55,402 nt of DNA, taken from positions 1 through 55,402 of the forward strand of contig NZ_JADEWT010000031.1 of assembly GCF_015207505.1 (NCBI RefSeq), in the 5' to 3' direction. Numbering within the stretch: position 1 is the stretch's first letter; the number at the start of each line of letters is the position of its first letter. This stretch comes from Tychonema sp. LEGE 06208. Its GTDB lineage: Bacteria; Cyanobacteriota; Cyanobacteriia; Cyanobacteriales; Microcoleaceae. Of the stretch, positions 45,623-54,668 are shown piece after piece. The notes beneath the pieces were generated by a model. That model was not told where the DNA came from. It was given only the letters and a program-made list of their open reading frames with translations, and made no database searches. The position numbers and the translations under genes are program-made.

Positions 45623-46013
45623 AATGAGAGAATTGGGCGAACAGGTAGAACAGTTGGCTTATAGAGCGATTGGGGCCGCGATCGAGGTGCATCGGCTGTT
45701 GGGCCCAGGATTTTTAGAATCAGTGTATCAGGAATCCTTAGAAGTTGAATTTGGGATACGGGGGATACTTTGTGAGCCTAAAAAGCCAGTAGCAATCACC
45801 TACAAAAGTCATCAAGTCGGCGAAGGTCAATTAGACTTTCTGGTTGGCGATATCCTGATTGTCGAACTAAAAGCTGTCGAAAAGCTAGCTCCCATCCACG
45901 AAGCCCAAGTTATCTCCTATCTCAAAATGACAAAAAAAAACCTAGGCCTTCTCATCAACTTCAACGTTCCCATCCTCAAAGAAGGCATCAAACGAATAAT
46001 TCTCTCATCTTAA
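45579..46013 (+). CDS. GxxExxY-family protein (PD-(D/E)XK nuclease fold)
   Basis: 144 residues. The name-giving motif is G44-x2-E47-x2-Y50 in GPGFLESVYQ. Asp86 (GQLDFLVG) and Glu96-x-Lys98 (IVELKAVEKL) fit a PD-(D/E)XK active site; GLLINFNVPILKEGIKRIIL is the conserved C-terminus. ATG 45579 follows AGAGGGA; a GTG at 45546 or the Met at 45624 (MRELGEQVEQLAYRAIG) are alternatives. The first ~15 residues are encoded by an inverted repeat whose other copy begins 5 bp after the stop. Role unknown; family is widespread with scattered distribution. Confidence 0.8.
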   Translation: MNREGAKDTKEEERRMRELGEQVEQLAYRAIGAAIEVHRLLGPGFLESVYQESLEVEFGIRGILCEPKKPVAITYKSHQVGEGQLDFLVGDILIVELKAVEKLAPIHEAQVISYLKMTKKNLGLLINFNVPILKEGIKRIILSS

Positions 46014-46017
46014 CCCT

Positions 46018-46062
46018 TCTTCCTCCTCTTCCTTCGCGCTCTTTGCGCCTTCGCGGTTCGTT
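46018..46062 (-). repeat. right inverted repeat of the GxxExxY element
   Basis: Reverse complement matches 45578-45622 at about 33 of the first 41 positions, including a 15-bp and a 10-bp identical block. Lies 5 bp past the GxxExxY stop codon. Confidence 0.85.
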
Positions 46063-46122
46063 AAAAAAAGCGTAGAAACGCAGATAACTGCATCTCTACA
46101 CGATCGCACTTACCCGAAAAAA

Positions 46123-47571
46123 TCAGCCTCCCACCTTCTTCGGCGCAAAAGGAGAACCAGATTCAAAGGAACTGAAACCGCCGGCAAAATCCTCACCGTA
46201 AGCTTCTTCCCCGTGTTGGCCGATATCCAAGCCTTGGTCTTCAGCAGATGACGGTACTCGCAGTTCCATAAACTGCCCCAAAATTTTCAAAATCACAAAA
46301 GTGCCGACAGCCGCAAACACGTAAGTAGCGAGAACACCTATAAACTGGGTCACGACTTGCCCCGGATTTCCAGCAAACAGCCCGTCATTTCCGGCAGCGT
46401 TAACGGCTTTAGTCGCAAATACGCCAGTCAGCAACGCCCCTACAGTCCCGCCGAGGCCGTGAATCGGGTAGGTATCTAAAGTGTCGTCAAATCCCAGCTT
46501 AGCGCGCCAGCTAACGGCAAAGAAGCAGCAAACCGAAGTGATCGATCCGATCAAAAGCGCCCCCACTGGCAGCACGAATCCAGCGGCGGGTGTGATTCCT
46601 ACCAATCCCGCTAGGAAACCGCTAGCAATTCCGACTGCTGTCGGTTTGCCTCTGAACACCCATTCGATGATTGTCCAAGTTAAGCCGCCGCCTGCGGTAG
46701 CAATCATTGTGGTGACAAAAGCTACTGTGGCTAAGGAACCGGATGCCAAAGCGCTACCGCCGTTGAAGCCAAACCAGCCGAACCACAGCAGTCCAATTCC
46801 TAACAAGACGTAGGGTACGTTGTGGGGTGTGTGGGGCTTGTTCAAGTGGTCTTTGCGGGGCCCGATTACCCAAGCTGCGACTACGGCTGATACGCCGGAA
46901 CTGATGTGGACGACTGTACCGCCGGCAAAGTCTAGAGCTCCGATCGCTCCGAGCCACCCTCTACCCCAAACCCAGTGCGCTAAAGGTGAGTAGATGAAGG
47001 TTGACCACAGCAGCACGAACCAGAAGTAGGTTTTGAATGTTACCCGTTCGACGATCGCCCCGGAAATCAAGGCGGGAGTGATGATGGCGAACATCATCTG
47101 GTAAACCATGAATACTTGGTGGGGTATTGTCGGTGCGTAGCCGATCGGATCTGGTTTGTCTGCGACGACGTTGTTTAAGAACATCCAGTCCAGGCCGCCA
47201 ATGAAGCTTTCGATCCCTTTAGCAAAGCCTTGGGAGGCTGGAGTGGAAACGTCAAAGGCCAAACTGTACCCCCACAGCGTCCAGGTGACTCCGATCAGTC
47301 CCATCATGACTAAGCTCATCATCATGGTGTTGAGGACGTTGCGCGATCGCACCAGTCCTCCGTAGAAAAACGCTAGTCCTGGTGTCATTAACAACACCAG
47401 TGCTGATGACACTAACATCCATGCCGTATCGCCGGTGTCGATCGGATTCGCCACCACCGCAGCCGCCGCAGGAGCAGCAGCAGGAGCATCTTGAGCTAAG
47501 GCATTGTCCATCAGCGGCCCGCTTAACAGCCACAGTGCGAGGATGCCGATCGTGAAACTTCTTTTGAACAC
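46123..47571 (-). CDS. amt1: ammonium transporter, Amt family
   Basis: 482 residues with a signal-like N-terminus (MFKRSFTIGILALWLLSGPLMDNALAQ) and the Amt core of 11 spans: WMLVSSALVLLMTPGLAFFYGGLVRSRN (about 51-78), then the conserved HVWGRGWLGA and FAGGTVVHISSGVSAVVAAW region, then WFGWFGFNGGSALA and the late HGLGGTVGALLTG with the pore His. C-terminal regulatory tail present (SAEDQGLDIGQHGEEAY). Imports ammonium across the inner membrane. A perfect NtcA box lies 245 bp upstream. A second amt gene is at 50587. Confidence 0.94.
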   Translation of the reverse strand: MFKRSFTIGILALWLLSGPLMDNALAQDAPAAAPAAAAVVANPIDTGDTAWMLVSSALVLLMTPGLAFFYGGLVRSRNVLNTMMMSLVMMGLIGVTWTLWGYSLAFDVSTPASQGFAKGIESFIGGLDWMFLNNVVADKPDPIGYAPTIPHQVFMVYQMMFAIITPALISGAIVERVTFKTYFWFVLLWSTFIYSPLAHWVWGRGWLGAIGALDFAGGTVVHISSGVSAVVAAWVIGPRKDHLNKPHTPHNVPYVLLGIGLLWFGWFGFNGGSALASGSLATVAFVTTMIATAGGGLTWTIIEWVFRGKPTAVGIASGFLAGLVGITPAAGFVLPVGALLIGSITSVCCFFAVSWRAKLGFDDTLDTYPIHGLGGTVGALLTGVFATKAVNAAGNDGLFAGNPGQVVTQFIGVLATYVFAAVGTFVILKILGQFMELRVPSSAEDQGLDIGQHGEEAYGEDFAGGFSSFESGSPFAPKKVGG

Positions 47572-48266
47572 GTTATTTTTACCTTCTAATACTCAGCATT
47601 TTTTAGGGAAGACGGAGCCGATTTTAGATGCGAGGATTTTAGATGCAATAGTTATTTGGTTTTAAGTCCCTGTTTGAGCGGAACCAATCTTCAATAGATA
47701 ATTCCCTAGTCCTCAACTGCCCGACTTCACACAACTGGATCGATCTAAATTGGTCAACTATCAATCTAATAGCCTATGCCTTTTGGATTGCACCATTTGT
47801 AGAAACTATTATTCTGTATCAAGGTATACTAGATATTTCAAAAATTGGATTTCTTAAATATATTTCCCGGTATTTGACATAACCCGTGGAAGCGGAAACG
47901 GGACAGGGAAGAAAGCTATAAAGGCTTCCTTCGGCTACGCTGGCTGATAAGTCGCGATCGGGTAAAGAAGGGAAGAGTTCGGGAGAATATAAATTGATCC
48001 TCGATCTTTCTCACTGCTGACTACGAGTGATGACTGCGAGTGATGACTAGGGCTTGCCGAATAGAACTAGAAGTTATGACTGCCTAGGGTTTCAAGATTT
48101 TTAAACACAAAAAATAGCTCTCGTTATGACCTTTGTCGGCTCAAAATCCTTGCATTTCGGTGGAAAATTGTGGAGTAAATTTGGGGATCCATCTCCGAAT
48201 CTCCCATTTTTCAAGCTGTTTGGCACCTAGATTCGATTTGTGGACTTTTTCAGCAAGTCCTCACTA
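47572..48266. other. amt1 upstream region
   Basis: About 700 bp with no gene. Holds the NtcA box, AT-rich sequence, two GATTTTAGATGC repeats (47622-47650) and, at 47935-48266, unremarkable sequence leading into the IS605-like remnant. Confidence 0.55.
47816..47829 (-). promoter_or_regulatory. NtcA-binding box GTA-N8-TAC upstream of amt1
   Basis: GTATCAAGGTATAC matches GTAN8TAC exactly; the consensus is palindromic, so it works for the leftward amt1. On the minus strand TGCAAT lies 23 nt downstream, near the position of the NtcA-type -10. Distance to the amt1 start is 245 bp, implying a long leader. Confidence 0.7.
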
Positions 48267-48555
48267 TTGACACTCCCCGGCCTTAAGGCAAGGGGATTCT
48301 TAAGACATTTATGTCTTAATATCCCACGTTTGCGTGGGTTCCCAGGCTGACTACGTTTGCAGCGTAGCTGCGTAGTCATATCTCCTCAAAAATCTTTTGG
48401 GCGTAGACTTTCCCCCAGTCCGGGGGTAGGTTTTTATATCTTGTCTGATTTAGTTATTCTAACATATTCATTTGTTAAGATGGATTTGTTGTTTTACTTA
48501 ACAATGGAAAAAAGCCGTTCTCAAAAGACGAGGTTTTAAACCCAATTTTCTGATA
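48267..48555 (-). mobile_element. tnpB-less IS200/IS605-like remnant with omega-RNA-like right end
   Basis: Read on the minus strand: left end TTGGGTTTAAAACCTCGTC then AGAACGGCTTTTTT (48551-48508), right end with GGGG/CCCC hairpin and GGAGTGTCAA (48295-48267). Between them are three strong hairpins: TAAGACAT-TT-ATGTCTTA (48301-48318), CCCACG-TTTG-CGTGGG (48323-48338) and GACTACG/CGTAGTC (48349-48377). About 290 bp, no transposase. The layout matches the structured 3' end RNA of TnpB elements; assignment by recollection of cyanobacterial IS605 ends. Confidence 0.6.
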
Positions 48556-48593
48556 ACGTTCGCTCGGAGGGACAGCACTAATGACTAGCCTTC

Positions 48594-48654
48594 GGCTTCG
48601 CGATCAGCTAAAATGACTATTGACTAATGACTATTGACTATTGACTATTGACTA
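48594..48654 (-). repeat. TAGTCAA/TAGTCAT heptamer array starting at the hydrolase stop
   Basis: On the minus strand about six heptamers from 48654: TAGTCAA TAGTCAA TAGTCAT TAGTCAA TAGTCAT and a degenerate unit. The first TAG is the stop codon of the SGNH hydrolase gene. Confidence 0.85.
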
Positions 48655-49566
48655 ATGTTTTAACTGCATCTGAGCAAACATTTGCAGGCCCGATCGCCAA
48701 ACCAGATAACCCCGATCGTTAAGGTGCAAGCCGTCTGTACTTAGTTCGATTGGTAAATTGCCGTCAGCATCCGCAAACAGTGGCTGCAAATCGAGATACA
48801 AAACATTTTCAGAACTAGCAATTTCTTTGAGCCGCCGATTGATGGAGCGAATCCGACTGTTAGGAATCGCCAGCAGCCGATCGCGATTTTCCCAAGTTGC
48901 TTGTTCCCCGCTGTGCGGCAAAATCGACTGCACCACCACTTGTGCTTTCGGGTGAGCCCACCGCAAATCGCGAATAATCTGTCGCTGATTGTCCAAAATC
49001 CCTTCGTCGGTGGCGCCCCGCAGCAAATCGTTAATCCCGATCATGACAAACACCGTATCGGGTGCCGTGCGATCTAACAACTGCAAGCGCTTGAGCAAAC
49101 CCACGGAAGTCTCCCCCGAAATCCCTTGATTGAGCCAAATGCGATCGGGCGGCAACATCTTTGCTGGAAACCACATACTCAAAGAATCCCCAGCCAAAAC
49201 ACTGAGTTTTGGGGGTCGATTCGCCGCCACCGCCTCAGCTTCCCGGCCCAACTGCATCACCCACTCCTGGTAAGTCCATTTGTGTCGCTGTCCGGGAACG
49301 GGTACGTCTAGCAATGTCTTTGCAGAGTTTGTCGCCGTCACAGAGCTAATTAGTTCCTCAGTGCCTCCTGCAACTGCAGCACTCTCCGTAGAGCTTTCTG
49401 TAATGTTGTGTCCCCTGGCGAGCATTTGAGCGATCGCGGCTATTAGTAGCGCGTTTGTCACCAGAGATAAGAAAGCCCAAACCGGCATTTTTTTCGATCG
49501 CCTAACCTCCATCCCTAAGAGGGATTTATGAGTTCTACTTTTGCTAACTCCTCCAAACTTCTCCAT
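48652..49566 (-). CDS. membrane-anchored SGNH/GDSL hydrolase
   Basis: 304 residues. An N-terminal membrane span (about 28-50, PVWAFLSLVTNALLIAAIAQM) is followed by a linker and the SGNH domain: block I AGDSLSMW with Ser128, block II NQGISGETS, block III MIGINDLL with the Asn, and block V DGLHLNDRG with Asp and His of the triad. Likely an esterase or lipase acting outside the inner membrane. Flanked by two tnpB-less IS605-like remnants and placed between the amt genes. Its TAG stop opens a heptamer array. Confidence 0.88.
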   Translation of the reverse strand: MEKFGGVSKSRTHKSLLGMEVRRSKKMPVWAFLSLVTNALLIAAIAQMLARGHNITESSTESAAVAGGTEELISSVTATNSAKTLLDVPVPGQRHKWTYQEWVMQLGREAEAVAANRPPKLSVLAGDSLSMWFPAKMLPPDRIWLNQGISGETSVGLLKRLQLLDRTAPDTVFVMIGINDLLRGATDEGILDNQRQIIRDLRWAHPKAQVVVQSILPHSGEQATWENRDRLLAIPNSRIRSINRRLKEIASSENVLYLDLQPLFADADGNLPIELSTDGLHLNDRGYLVWRSGLQMFAQMQLKH

Positions 49567-49727
49567 AAACTCAAGCTATTTGCAGACACCACACTGAATC
49601 ATTAGCACTAATTGCTGCATCAAATTTTACCGCTCGATTTTCGCCTCAGTTCTGGTAAGAATCAAGCACTGTAATGTGGGAGGGGGCGAGGGCGATGCAG
49701 AACTTTGCTTTTTCATACTACTTTATC

Positions 49728-50214
49728 TTGACACTCCGGGCGCGTGAACGCGCGGGGATTCTTGGTTCACTGACACACCTTTAAACTATCCATCCTTTCG
49801 GCAATATTTCAACCAAAAACCTGTCCGATTGAACGAAGTTGTGAGTCTAATTTGAATAGCCCCAGAGGGCTTGTCTCCCCAAGCGTTAAGGAATCACTTC
49901 CCAAGTTTCCGTATGCCCTTGTACATCTAACTACTAAGTTTTTGACTTTTCTTATATGGGTGCGCGGTGGCTACCCTAGCTATGTTTTTGTGGTGTTCGC
50001 TACCCACGAGATATTATTGTTTTCTAGCCAGTCGTTTTGGATTCTCGCCCATTGGTGCTAGCGGTTATTCTACCTGTATCTAAACTCTAGTTTACTAGAC
50101 TTAGGGAAAATACTGTCAAGCCTGAAAAAGTTTTCCAGTATTAAAAGCCGTCCTCAAAGGCTTGCCATGAGCTTGCTGAAGGGACGGGGTTTTAAACCCA
50201 GTTTTCTGATGAAA
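49728..50214 (-). mobile_element. tnpB-less IS200/IS605-like remnant (second copy)
   Basis: Right end on the minus strand: GCGCG-TTCA-CGCGC hairpin and GGAGTGTCAA (49745-49728), as in the copy at 48267. Left end CTGGGTTTAAAACCCCGTCCC and GAGGACGGCTTTTAA (50203-50141), with 22 bp inserted in the stem (50160-50181). The ~400 bp core has frames resembling the end of a transposase only faintly (RLTTSFNRTGFWLKYCRKDG on the minus strand at about 49850). No intact gene. Together with 48267-48555 it brackets the SGNH hydrolase gene. Confidence 0.55.
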
Positions 50215-50586
50215 AATCTGGCTGCCCAACTTTCTGGCACACAAATTCGACAATTTTAGATTTTAGATTTTAGATTGTAGAATAATTTACTCCATATAAT
50301 TTACTCCATAAGGGTTGAGAGCTGTTATACCGTAGCATTTTTTGTTAAACGGGCTCTTAAGCACCAACTTGGTTTGTAAACGTAATTGCAAGGGTTGGCC
50401 AAGCAACGCCAGAACGATCGACTCGGATTAAAAGGATCTAGAGGAATCCGGGCTTGCATCCGCAGGCGGTGGCTATTTCAGATTAGGGTTTTTCGGTGAA
50501 TCAAGCCCTAGATTAACTTAAAAATTGCCAATCTAGGGCCAGAAAGCTGAAGAAAGTCGATCGATCGCACCCTCTCAAGGGGTGCT
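50215..50586. other. intergenic region downstream of amt2
   Basis: About 370 bp, no gene. Contains AGATTTTAGATTTTAGATT heptamers at 50258-50277 and a CGATCGATCGC site just before the amt2 stop. No clear terminator is visible. Confidence 0.5.
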
Positions 50587-52197
50587 CTAAAGTTTAGTAG
50601 TCCTCCCGCCGGAGCCTCCAGCATAACCGCCGTAGCTGGTCTCACTTCTGTTTTCCAAGCTAGTTTCCTTCACAAAACCGCTGTAAGCTTCCATCCCGTG
50701 TTCGCCGATATCCAAACCTTCAGCCTCCTCAGCAGGAGAAACGCGGATACCCAGCAAAGCTTTTAGTGCCACCCAAAAAATCGTGCTCAGCAACACGGTC
50801 ATCCCGCCTACAGAGATAACGCCCACCAACTGCGCCCAGAGTTGACCGAAACCTCCGCCCACGAGCAATCCGGCTGCCGGGCCTGCGGTATAAAGACCTG
50901 TTGTCGGTCCGTCAGCAAACAAGCCCACTGCCAGAGTCCCCCAGATGCCGCAGACTAAGTGAACTGAAGTTGCCCCTACAGGATCGTCTACTTTCAAGTT
51001 GTCGAAGAAAGTTACGGCGAAAACTACCAGGATGCCGGCGATCGTGCCGATAATGGCAGAGTTGGGTATGTTGATCCAAGCACAGCTAGCTGTTACCCCG
51101 ACTAAGCCTGCGAGGATGCCGTTGATAATCATCGAAAGGTCGGGTTTGCCCAGGTAAAGCCAAGCTGTAATCGTTGCAGCAACTCCCCCGAAGGCACCGG
51201 CGGTGTTGGTGGTGATGGCGATGTGGGAGATTGCATTTGGATCGAGTGCCATTGTCGAACCGGGATTGAACCCGAACCAACCCAACCACAGAATCAAACA
51301 GCCCAGAGTCGCGATACTCATGTTGTGTCCCGGCATTGCCACAGTATCGCCGTCGCGATACCTGCCCATCCGCGGCCCGAGAAATGCCGCTCCCATCAAA
51401 GCAGCCCAACCGCCTACCGAGTGAACCACTGTCGAACCGGCAAAATCCCAAAATCCGGCTGTTGCCAGCCAGCCGCCGCCCCAAATCCAGTGTCCGGTAA
51501 TCGGGTAAGCAATGCCTACTAACAGCAAGCAGAAAATTAAGAATTCCAGGAATTTAATGCGCTCTGCAACGGCCCCAGAAACGATCGTGGCAGCAGTTCC
51601 GGCAAAAACTAATTGGAAAAAGAATTTAGCGTTGAGGGGTACTCCCGTCCAGTTTAATGCGGTGAAGATGCCTTGATAAGCATCTCCTGTGGCGGGGCTG
51701 TTGTCAGCTACATTCCACAGGAAAAATCCGCCGCTGCTGCCGATAAAACCGTTGCCGTTGCTGAACATTAATGCAAAGCCGATCGCCCAATACGCCAGCG
51801 TTGACAGTGCAAAAACAATCAAGTTTTTGGACAGCACGTTAACCGCATTTTTTTGACGGCAAAAACCGGTTTCCAACATACCGAAACCCGCGTTCATAAA
51901 GAACACTAGCATTCCCGTCACCATTACCCACATGGTATCCATGCCTACTTTGAGGCTTGCCAATTGTTGCTCGGTGGTTGGGGCGGCAGGCGTTTGGGCG
52001 ACTGCGGCATATCCCCAAAGCGAGAATACGAGTACAGCTAATGGTATGGAGGCTTGCCAACTCGGGTTCAGGCGGGCGATCGCCCTTTGCAATTTCTGGA
52101 ACCTGTTGACTTTTGTAAAAGATTTAGCTGCTGGTAAATCTAAAGACTCCCGCCTGAATTGTTTCGATTTTTTTTTCCCGACAGTCATTTTTATCAT
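50587..52197 (-). CDS. ammonium transporter, Amt family (second copy)
   Basis: 536 residues, longer than the copy at 46123 because of a 60-residue N-terminus with a basic start and a signal segment ([19 protein letters not shown], about 50-68). Core motifs: [28 protein letters not shown] (about 90-117), [43 protein letters not shown] and [23 protein letters not shown] before the first ATG supports start 52197. C-terminal Gly-rich tail ([15 protein letters not shown]). 68 bp after purE on the same strand. No NtcA box seen just upstream, unlike amt1. Confidence 0.92.
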   Translation of the reverse strand: MIKMTVGKKKSKQFRRESLDLPAAKSFTKVNRFQKLQRAIARLNPSWQASIPLAVLVFSLWGYAAVAQTPAAPTTEQQLASLKVGMDTMWVMVTGMLVFFMNAGFGMLETGFCRQKNAVNVLSKNLIVFALSTLAYWAIGFALMFSNGNGFIGSSGGFFLWNVADNSPATGDAYQGIFTALNWTGVPLNAKFFFQLVFAGTAATIVSGAVAERIKFLEFLIFCLLLVGIAYPITGHWIWGGGWLATAGFWDFAGSTVVHSVGGWAALMGAAFLGPRMGRYRDGDTVAMPGHNMSIATLGCLILWLGWFGFNPGSTMALDPNAISHIAITTNTAGAFGGVAATITAWLYLGKPDLSMIINGILAGLVGVTASCAWINIPNSAIIGTIAGILVVFAVTFFDNLKVDDPVGATSVHLVCGIWGTLAVGLFADGPTTGLYTAGPAAGLLVGGGFGQLWAQLVGVISVGGMTVLLSTIFWVALKALLGIRVSPAEEAEGLDIGEHGMEAYSGFVKETSLENRSETSYGGYAGGSGGRTTKL

Positions 52198-52264
52198 TTT
52201 CGCCCTCTTGACAACTGTTGCGATCGGTAAGAACCCGAAAACTTTCCAATTCTACTACAGAAGT

Positions 52265-52792
52265 TTATAGATTATTGTTCAGATTGAGATAGTTCTGATA
52301 ACCTATATTTTCTAGCTGATTTTGTTTATTCATTACAGATTCGGACAACTTTTTGCGGTATGCGAGGACTCGATCTAGCAATTCTGGCTGAGAAACTGCT
52401 AATATTTGAACTGCCAGCAAGCCGGCATTTTTAGCATTGCCGATCGCTACTGTTGCCACCGGTATCCCGGCTGGCATTTGCACGATCGAGTACAGCGAAT
52501 CTACCCCTTGCAGGTGGCGGCTCGGTACCGGCACGCCAATCACTGGCAAAGGAGTTAAAGATGCTACCATTCCCGGCAGATGTGCCGCTCCCCCAGCACC
52601 TGCGATAATGACTTTCAAGCCCCGTTGGTGAGCGGTTTGGGCGTATTCTACCATGGGTAGGGGAGTGCGGTGGGCCGAAACGATCGCCACAGAGCAAGGT
52701 ATGTTGAATTCTTCGCAAATGGCGATCGCATCAGACATGGTAGGCAAATCCGAATCGCTGCCCATAATAATTCCAACTATCGGTTCATTCAT
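52265..52792 (-). CDS. purE: N5-carboxyaminoimidazole ribonucleotide mutase PurE
   Basis: Converts N5-CAIR to CAIR in purine synthesis (cytoplasmic octamer). 175 residues; family motifs GSDSDLPTM (about 11-19), [14 protein letters not shown] (about 38-51, catalytic His region) and [15 protein letters not shown] (about 65-79), then [20 protein letters not shown]. The final 20 residues ([18 protein letters not shown]) are a species-type tail. Divergent from nagA, a familiar cyanobacterial arrangement, with 331 bp between them. amt2 follows on the same strand. Confidence 0.96.
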   Translation of the reverse strand: MNEPIVGIIMGSDSDLPTMSDAIAICEEFNIPCSVAIVSAHRTPLPMVEYAQTAHQRGLKVIIAGAGGAAHLPGMVASLTPLPVIGVPVPSRHLQGVDSLYSIVQMPAGIPVATVAIGNAKNAGLLAVQILAVSQPELLDRVLAYRKKLSESVMNKQNQLENIGYQNYLNLNNNL

Positions 52793-53123
52793 GCAATTTT
52801 CAGATATGAGATTTCAGATTAATGGTAATTTAAAATTATGGCGTTAACTAAAATTTAGATATTTTGTAGCCAAACTGATGCAGGAGAGCAATTTAGTCAC
52901 AAGCCAAGAATGCAGCAAGCAAAAAGCTTCGCATCCTCATCACCAGCCCCCAGATCGAGGCGAACAAATCTCAAACTTGTAAGGCAAAACCGAAGGATCT
53001 AAAATATGAAATCTCAAATCTAAAATCGGATGCAAGTATTTAAAATCTGAAAACTCACACTTGCATTACGAAGCCGAAATATCTAAAATCTCAAATCTAC
53101 TAAAATCTCAAATCTAAAATCGG
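52793..53123. repeat. purE-nagA intergenic region with AAAATCT heptamers
   Basis: The last part (52990-53123) carries repeated ATCTAAAAT, CTCAAATCT and AAAATCT heptamers, three broken runs separated by unique sequence. The final run ends at the nagA start codon (AAAATCGGATG). The remainder has no gene. Confidence 0.7.
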
Positions 53124-54353
53124 ATGACTGAAGTCACAACCCCAACTGCCTCCCCCATCAATATTCTCAATGCTCGCATCCCCGGCTACAAGGAGCTGCA
53201 AATGCTTGCTGTTGACGAAGCGGGCATCATTCAAGAAGTTTGCCCGATGGATGCAGTATTTAAACGGATTTGTCCTCCAGATTTGCAAGTGGTTGATGCA
53301 GCAGGCGATTGGATTTCCCTGGGCGGTGTTGACTTGCAAATTAACGGAGCTCTCGGTTTTGCTTTTCCCGATTTAGAAAGCAAAGATATTGAAGTTTTAT
53401 CGAAAATTTCTCAATTTTTATGGAATCAGGGAATAGATGCTTTTTTGCCAACTTTGGTAACAACTTCGCTGAAAAAGTTTAGGCGATCGCTCTCGACGGT
53501 AGCTGATTATATCCGCAGTGCAAAAAACGCTGCTCCAGCAACAAATAATACAAAAACAGCGGAAATTATCGGCGTTCACCTCGAAGGCCCTTTTCTCAAC
53601 CCGCAGAAGCGAGGAGCTCACCCCGTTGAGTTTTTACTACCGCTAACTATAGAGAATGTCAAACAAGTTTTAGGAGATTGTGCCGAAGTTGTCAAAATAA
53701 TTACTTTAGCACCTGAATTAGATAGCACGGGCGAAGTCATTCCCTACTTGCAAAGTTTGGGAATTACCGTCAGTCTCGGACACTCCCAAGCAACGGCAGA
53801 GCAAGCGCAGCAAGCACTTGCCAGCGGTGCTTCAATGGTAACTCACGCTTTTAATGCGATGCCGAGTTTGCACCACCGAGAACCGGGTTTGTTGGGCGCT
53901 GCGATCGTTTATCCGGGCGCAAAATGCGGTTTAATTGCTGACGGAAAGCACGTTTCTCCCACAATGATCGATTTTTTGCTTCGCGCAGGCGGCTACGAAA
54001 AAGGCATTTTTTTGGTCAGCGATGCTTTAGCTCCTTTGGGTTTGCCTGACGGTGTTTATCCTTGGGATTCCCGACAAATTGAAGTCAGAAAAGGTACGGC
54101 TTGGGTAAGATTGGATTACCACACGCCCCTGGAATCTGCTACTTTGGCAGGTACAACTCTGCCACTGTTGGCGGGAGTGCAGAATTTGGTGAAGTGGGGG
54201 ATTTGCGAGCCAGAAAGTGCGATCGCCCTAGCAACTGAATCTCCCAGAAAGGCGATCGGACTTTCGGGAATTATCGGCCAACCTGCTGCTCAACTGTTGC
54301 GCTGGAATTTGAATGAAGCGATAAAACAATTAACTTGGCACAGACTATTTTAG
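53124..54353 (+). CDS. nagA: N-acetylglucosamine-6-phosphate deacetylase NagA
   Basis: Removes acetate from GlcNAc-6-P in amino-sugar recycling (cytoplasm). 409 residues. Metal and catalytic motifs in order: LQINGALGFAF (about 75-85), VHLEGPFLNPQKRGAH (about 152-167), SLGHSQATAEQAQQAL with a His ligand, VTHAFNAMPSLHHREPG with a second His, LIADGKHVS, and VSDALAPLG with the catalytic Asp. Start ATG 53124. The TAG stop is followed by TAGATTTTAGATT-like units. Neighbour purE is divergent. Confidence 0.94.
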   Translation: MTEVTTPTASPINILNARIPGYKELQMLAVDEAGIIQEVCPMDAVFKRICPPDLQVVDAAGDWISLGGVDLQINGALGFAFPDLESKDIEVLSKISQFLWNQGIDAFLPTLVTTSLKKFRRSLSTVADYIRSAKNAAPATNNTKTAEIIGVHLEGPFLNPQKRGAHPVEFLLPLTIENVKQVLGDCAEVVKIITLAPELDSTGEVIPYLQSLGITVSLGHSQATAEQAQQALASGASMVTHAFNAMPSLHHREPGLLGAAIVYPGAKCGLIADGKHVSPTMIDFLLRAGGYEKGIFLVSDALAPLGLPDGVYPWDSRQIEVRKGTAWVRLDYHTPLESATLAGTTLPLLAGVQNLVKWGICEPESAIALATESPRKAIGLSGIIGQPAAQLLRWNLNEAIKQLTWHRLF

Positions 54354-54668
54354 ATTTTAGATTGTAATGGGGAATCGCGAATGGGGAATCGCGAATGGGG
54401 AATGGGGAATTGGGAATTGGGAATGGGGAATTGGGAATTGGGAATGGGGAATTGGGAATTGGGAATTGGGAATTGGGAATTAAGAATTGGGAATGGGAAT
54501 TTTTCCTAATGACTGATGACTGATGACTGATGACTAAGGACTAATGACTAATGACTAATGACTAATGACTGATGACTAATGACTGATGACTGATGACTGA
54601 TGACTAATGACTAATGACTTCTGCTATAATATCAAACCGTTGGCAATAACTCAGCAGCAGGCAGATCG
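54354..54668. repeat. GGGAATT and TGACTGA/ATGACTA arrays between nagA and chlM
   Basis: 54368-54497 holds about 17 GGGAATT/GGGAATG heptamers, then 54507-54618 about 16 copies of TGATGAC/TAATGAC. The arrays end directly at the presumed chlM promoter. No gene. Confidence 0.85.
54622..54630 (+). promoter_or_regulatory. extended -10 promoter for chlM
   Basis: TGCTATAAT: TGn followed by a perfect TATAAT (54625-54630), 38 bp before the chlM start. The region for a -35 box lies inside the heptamer array. Confidence 0.6.
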
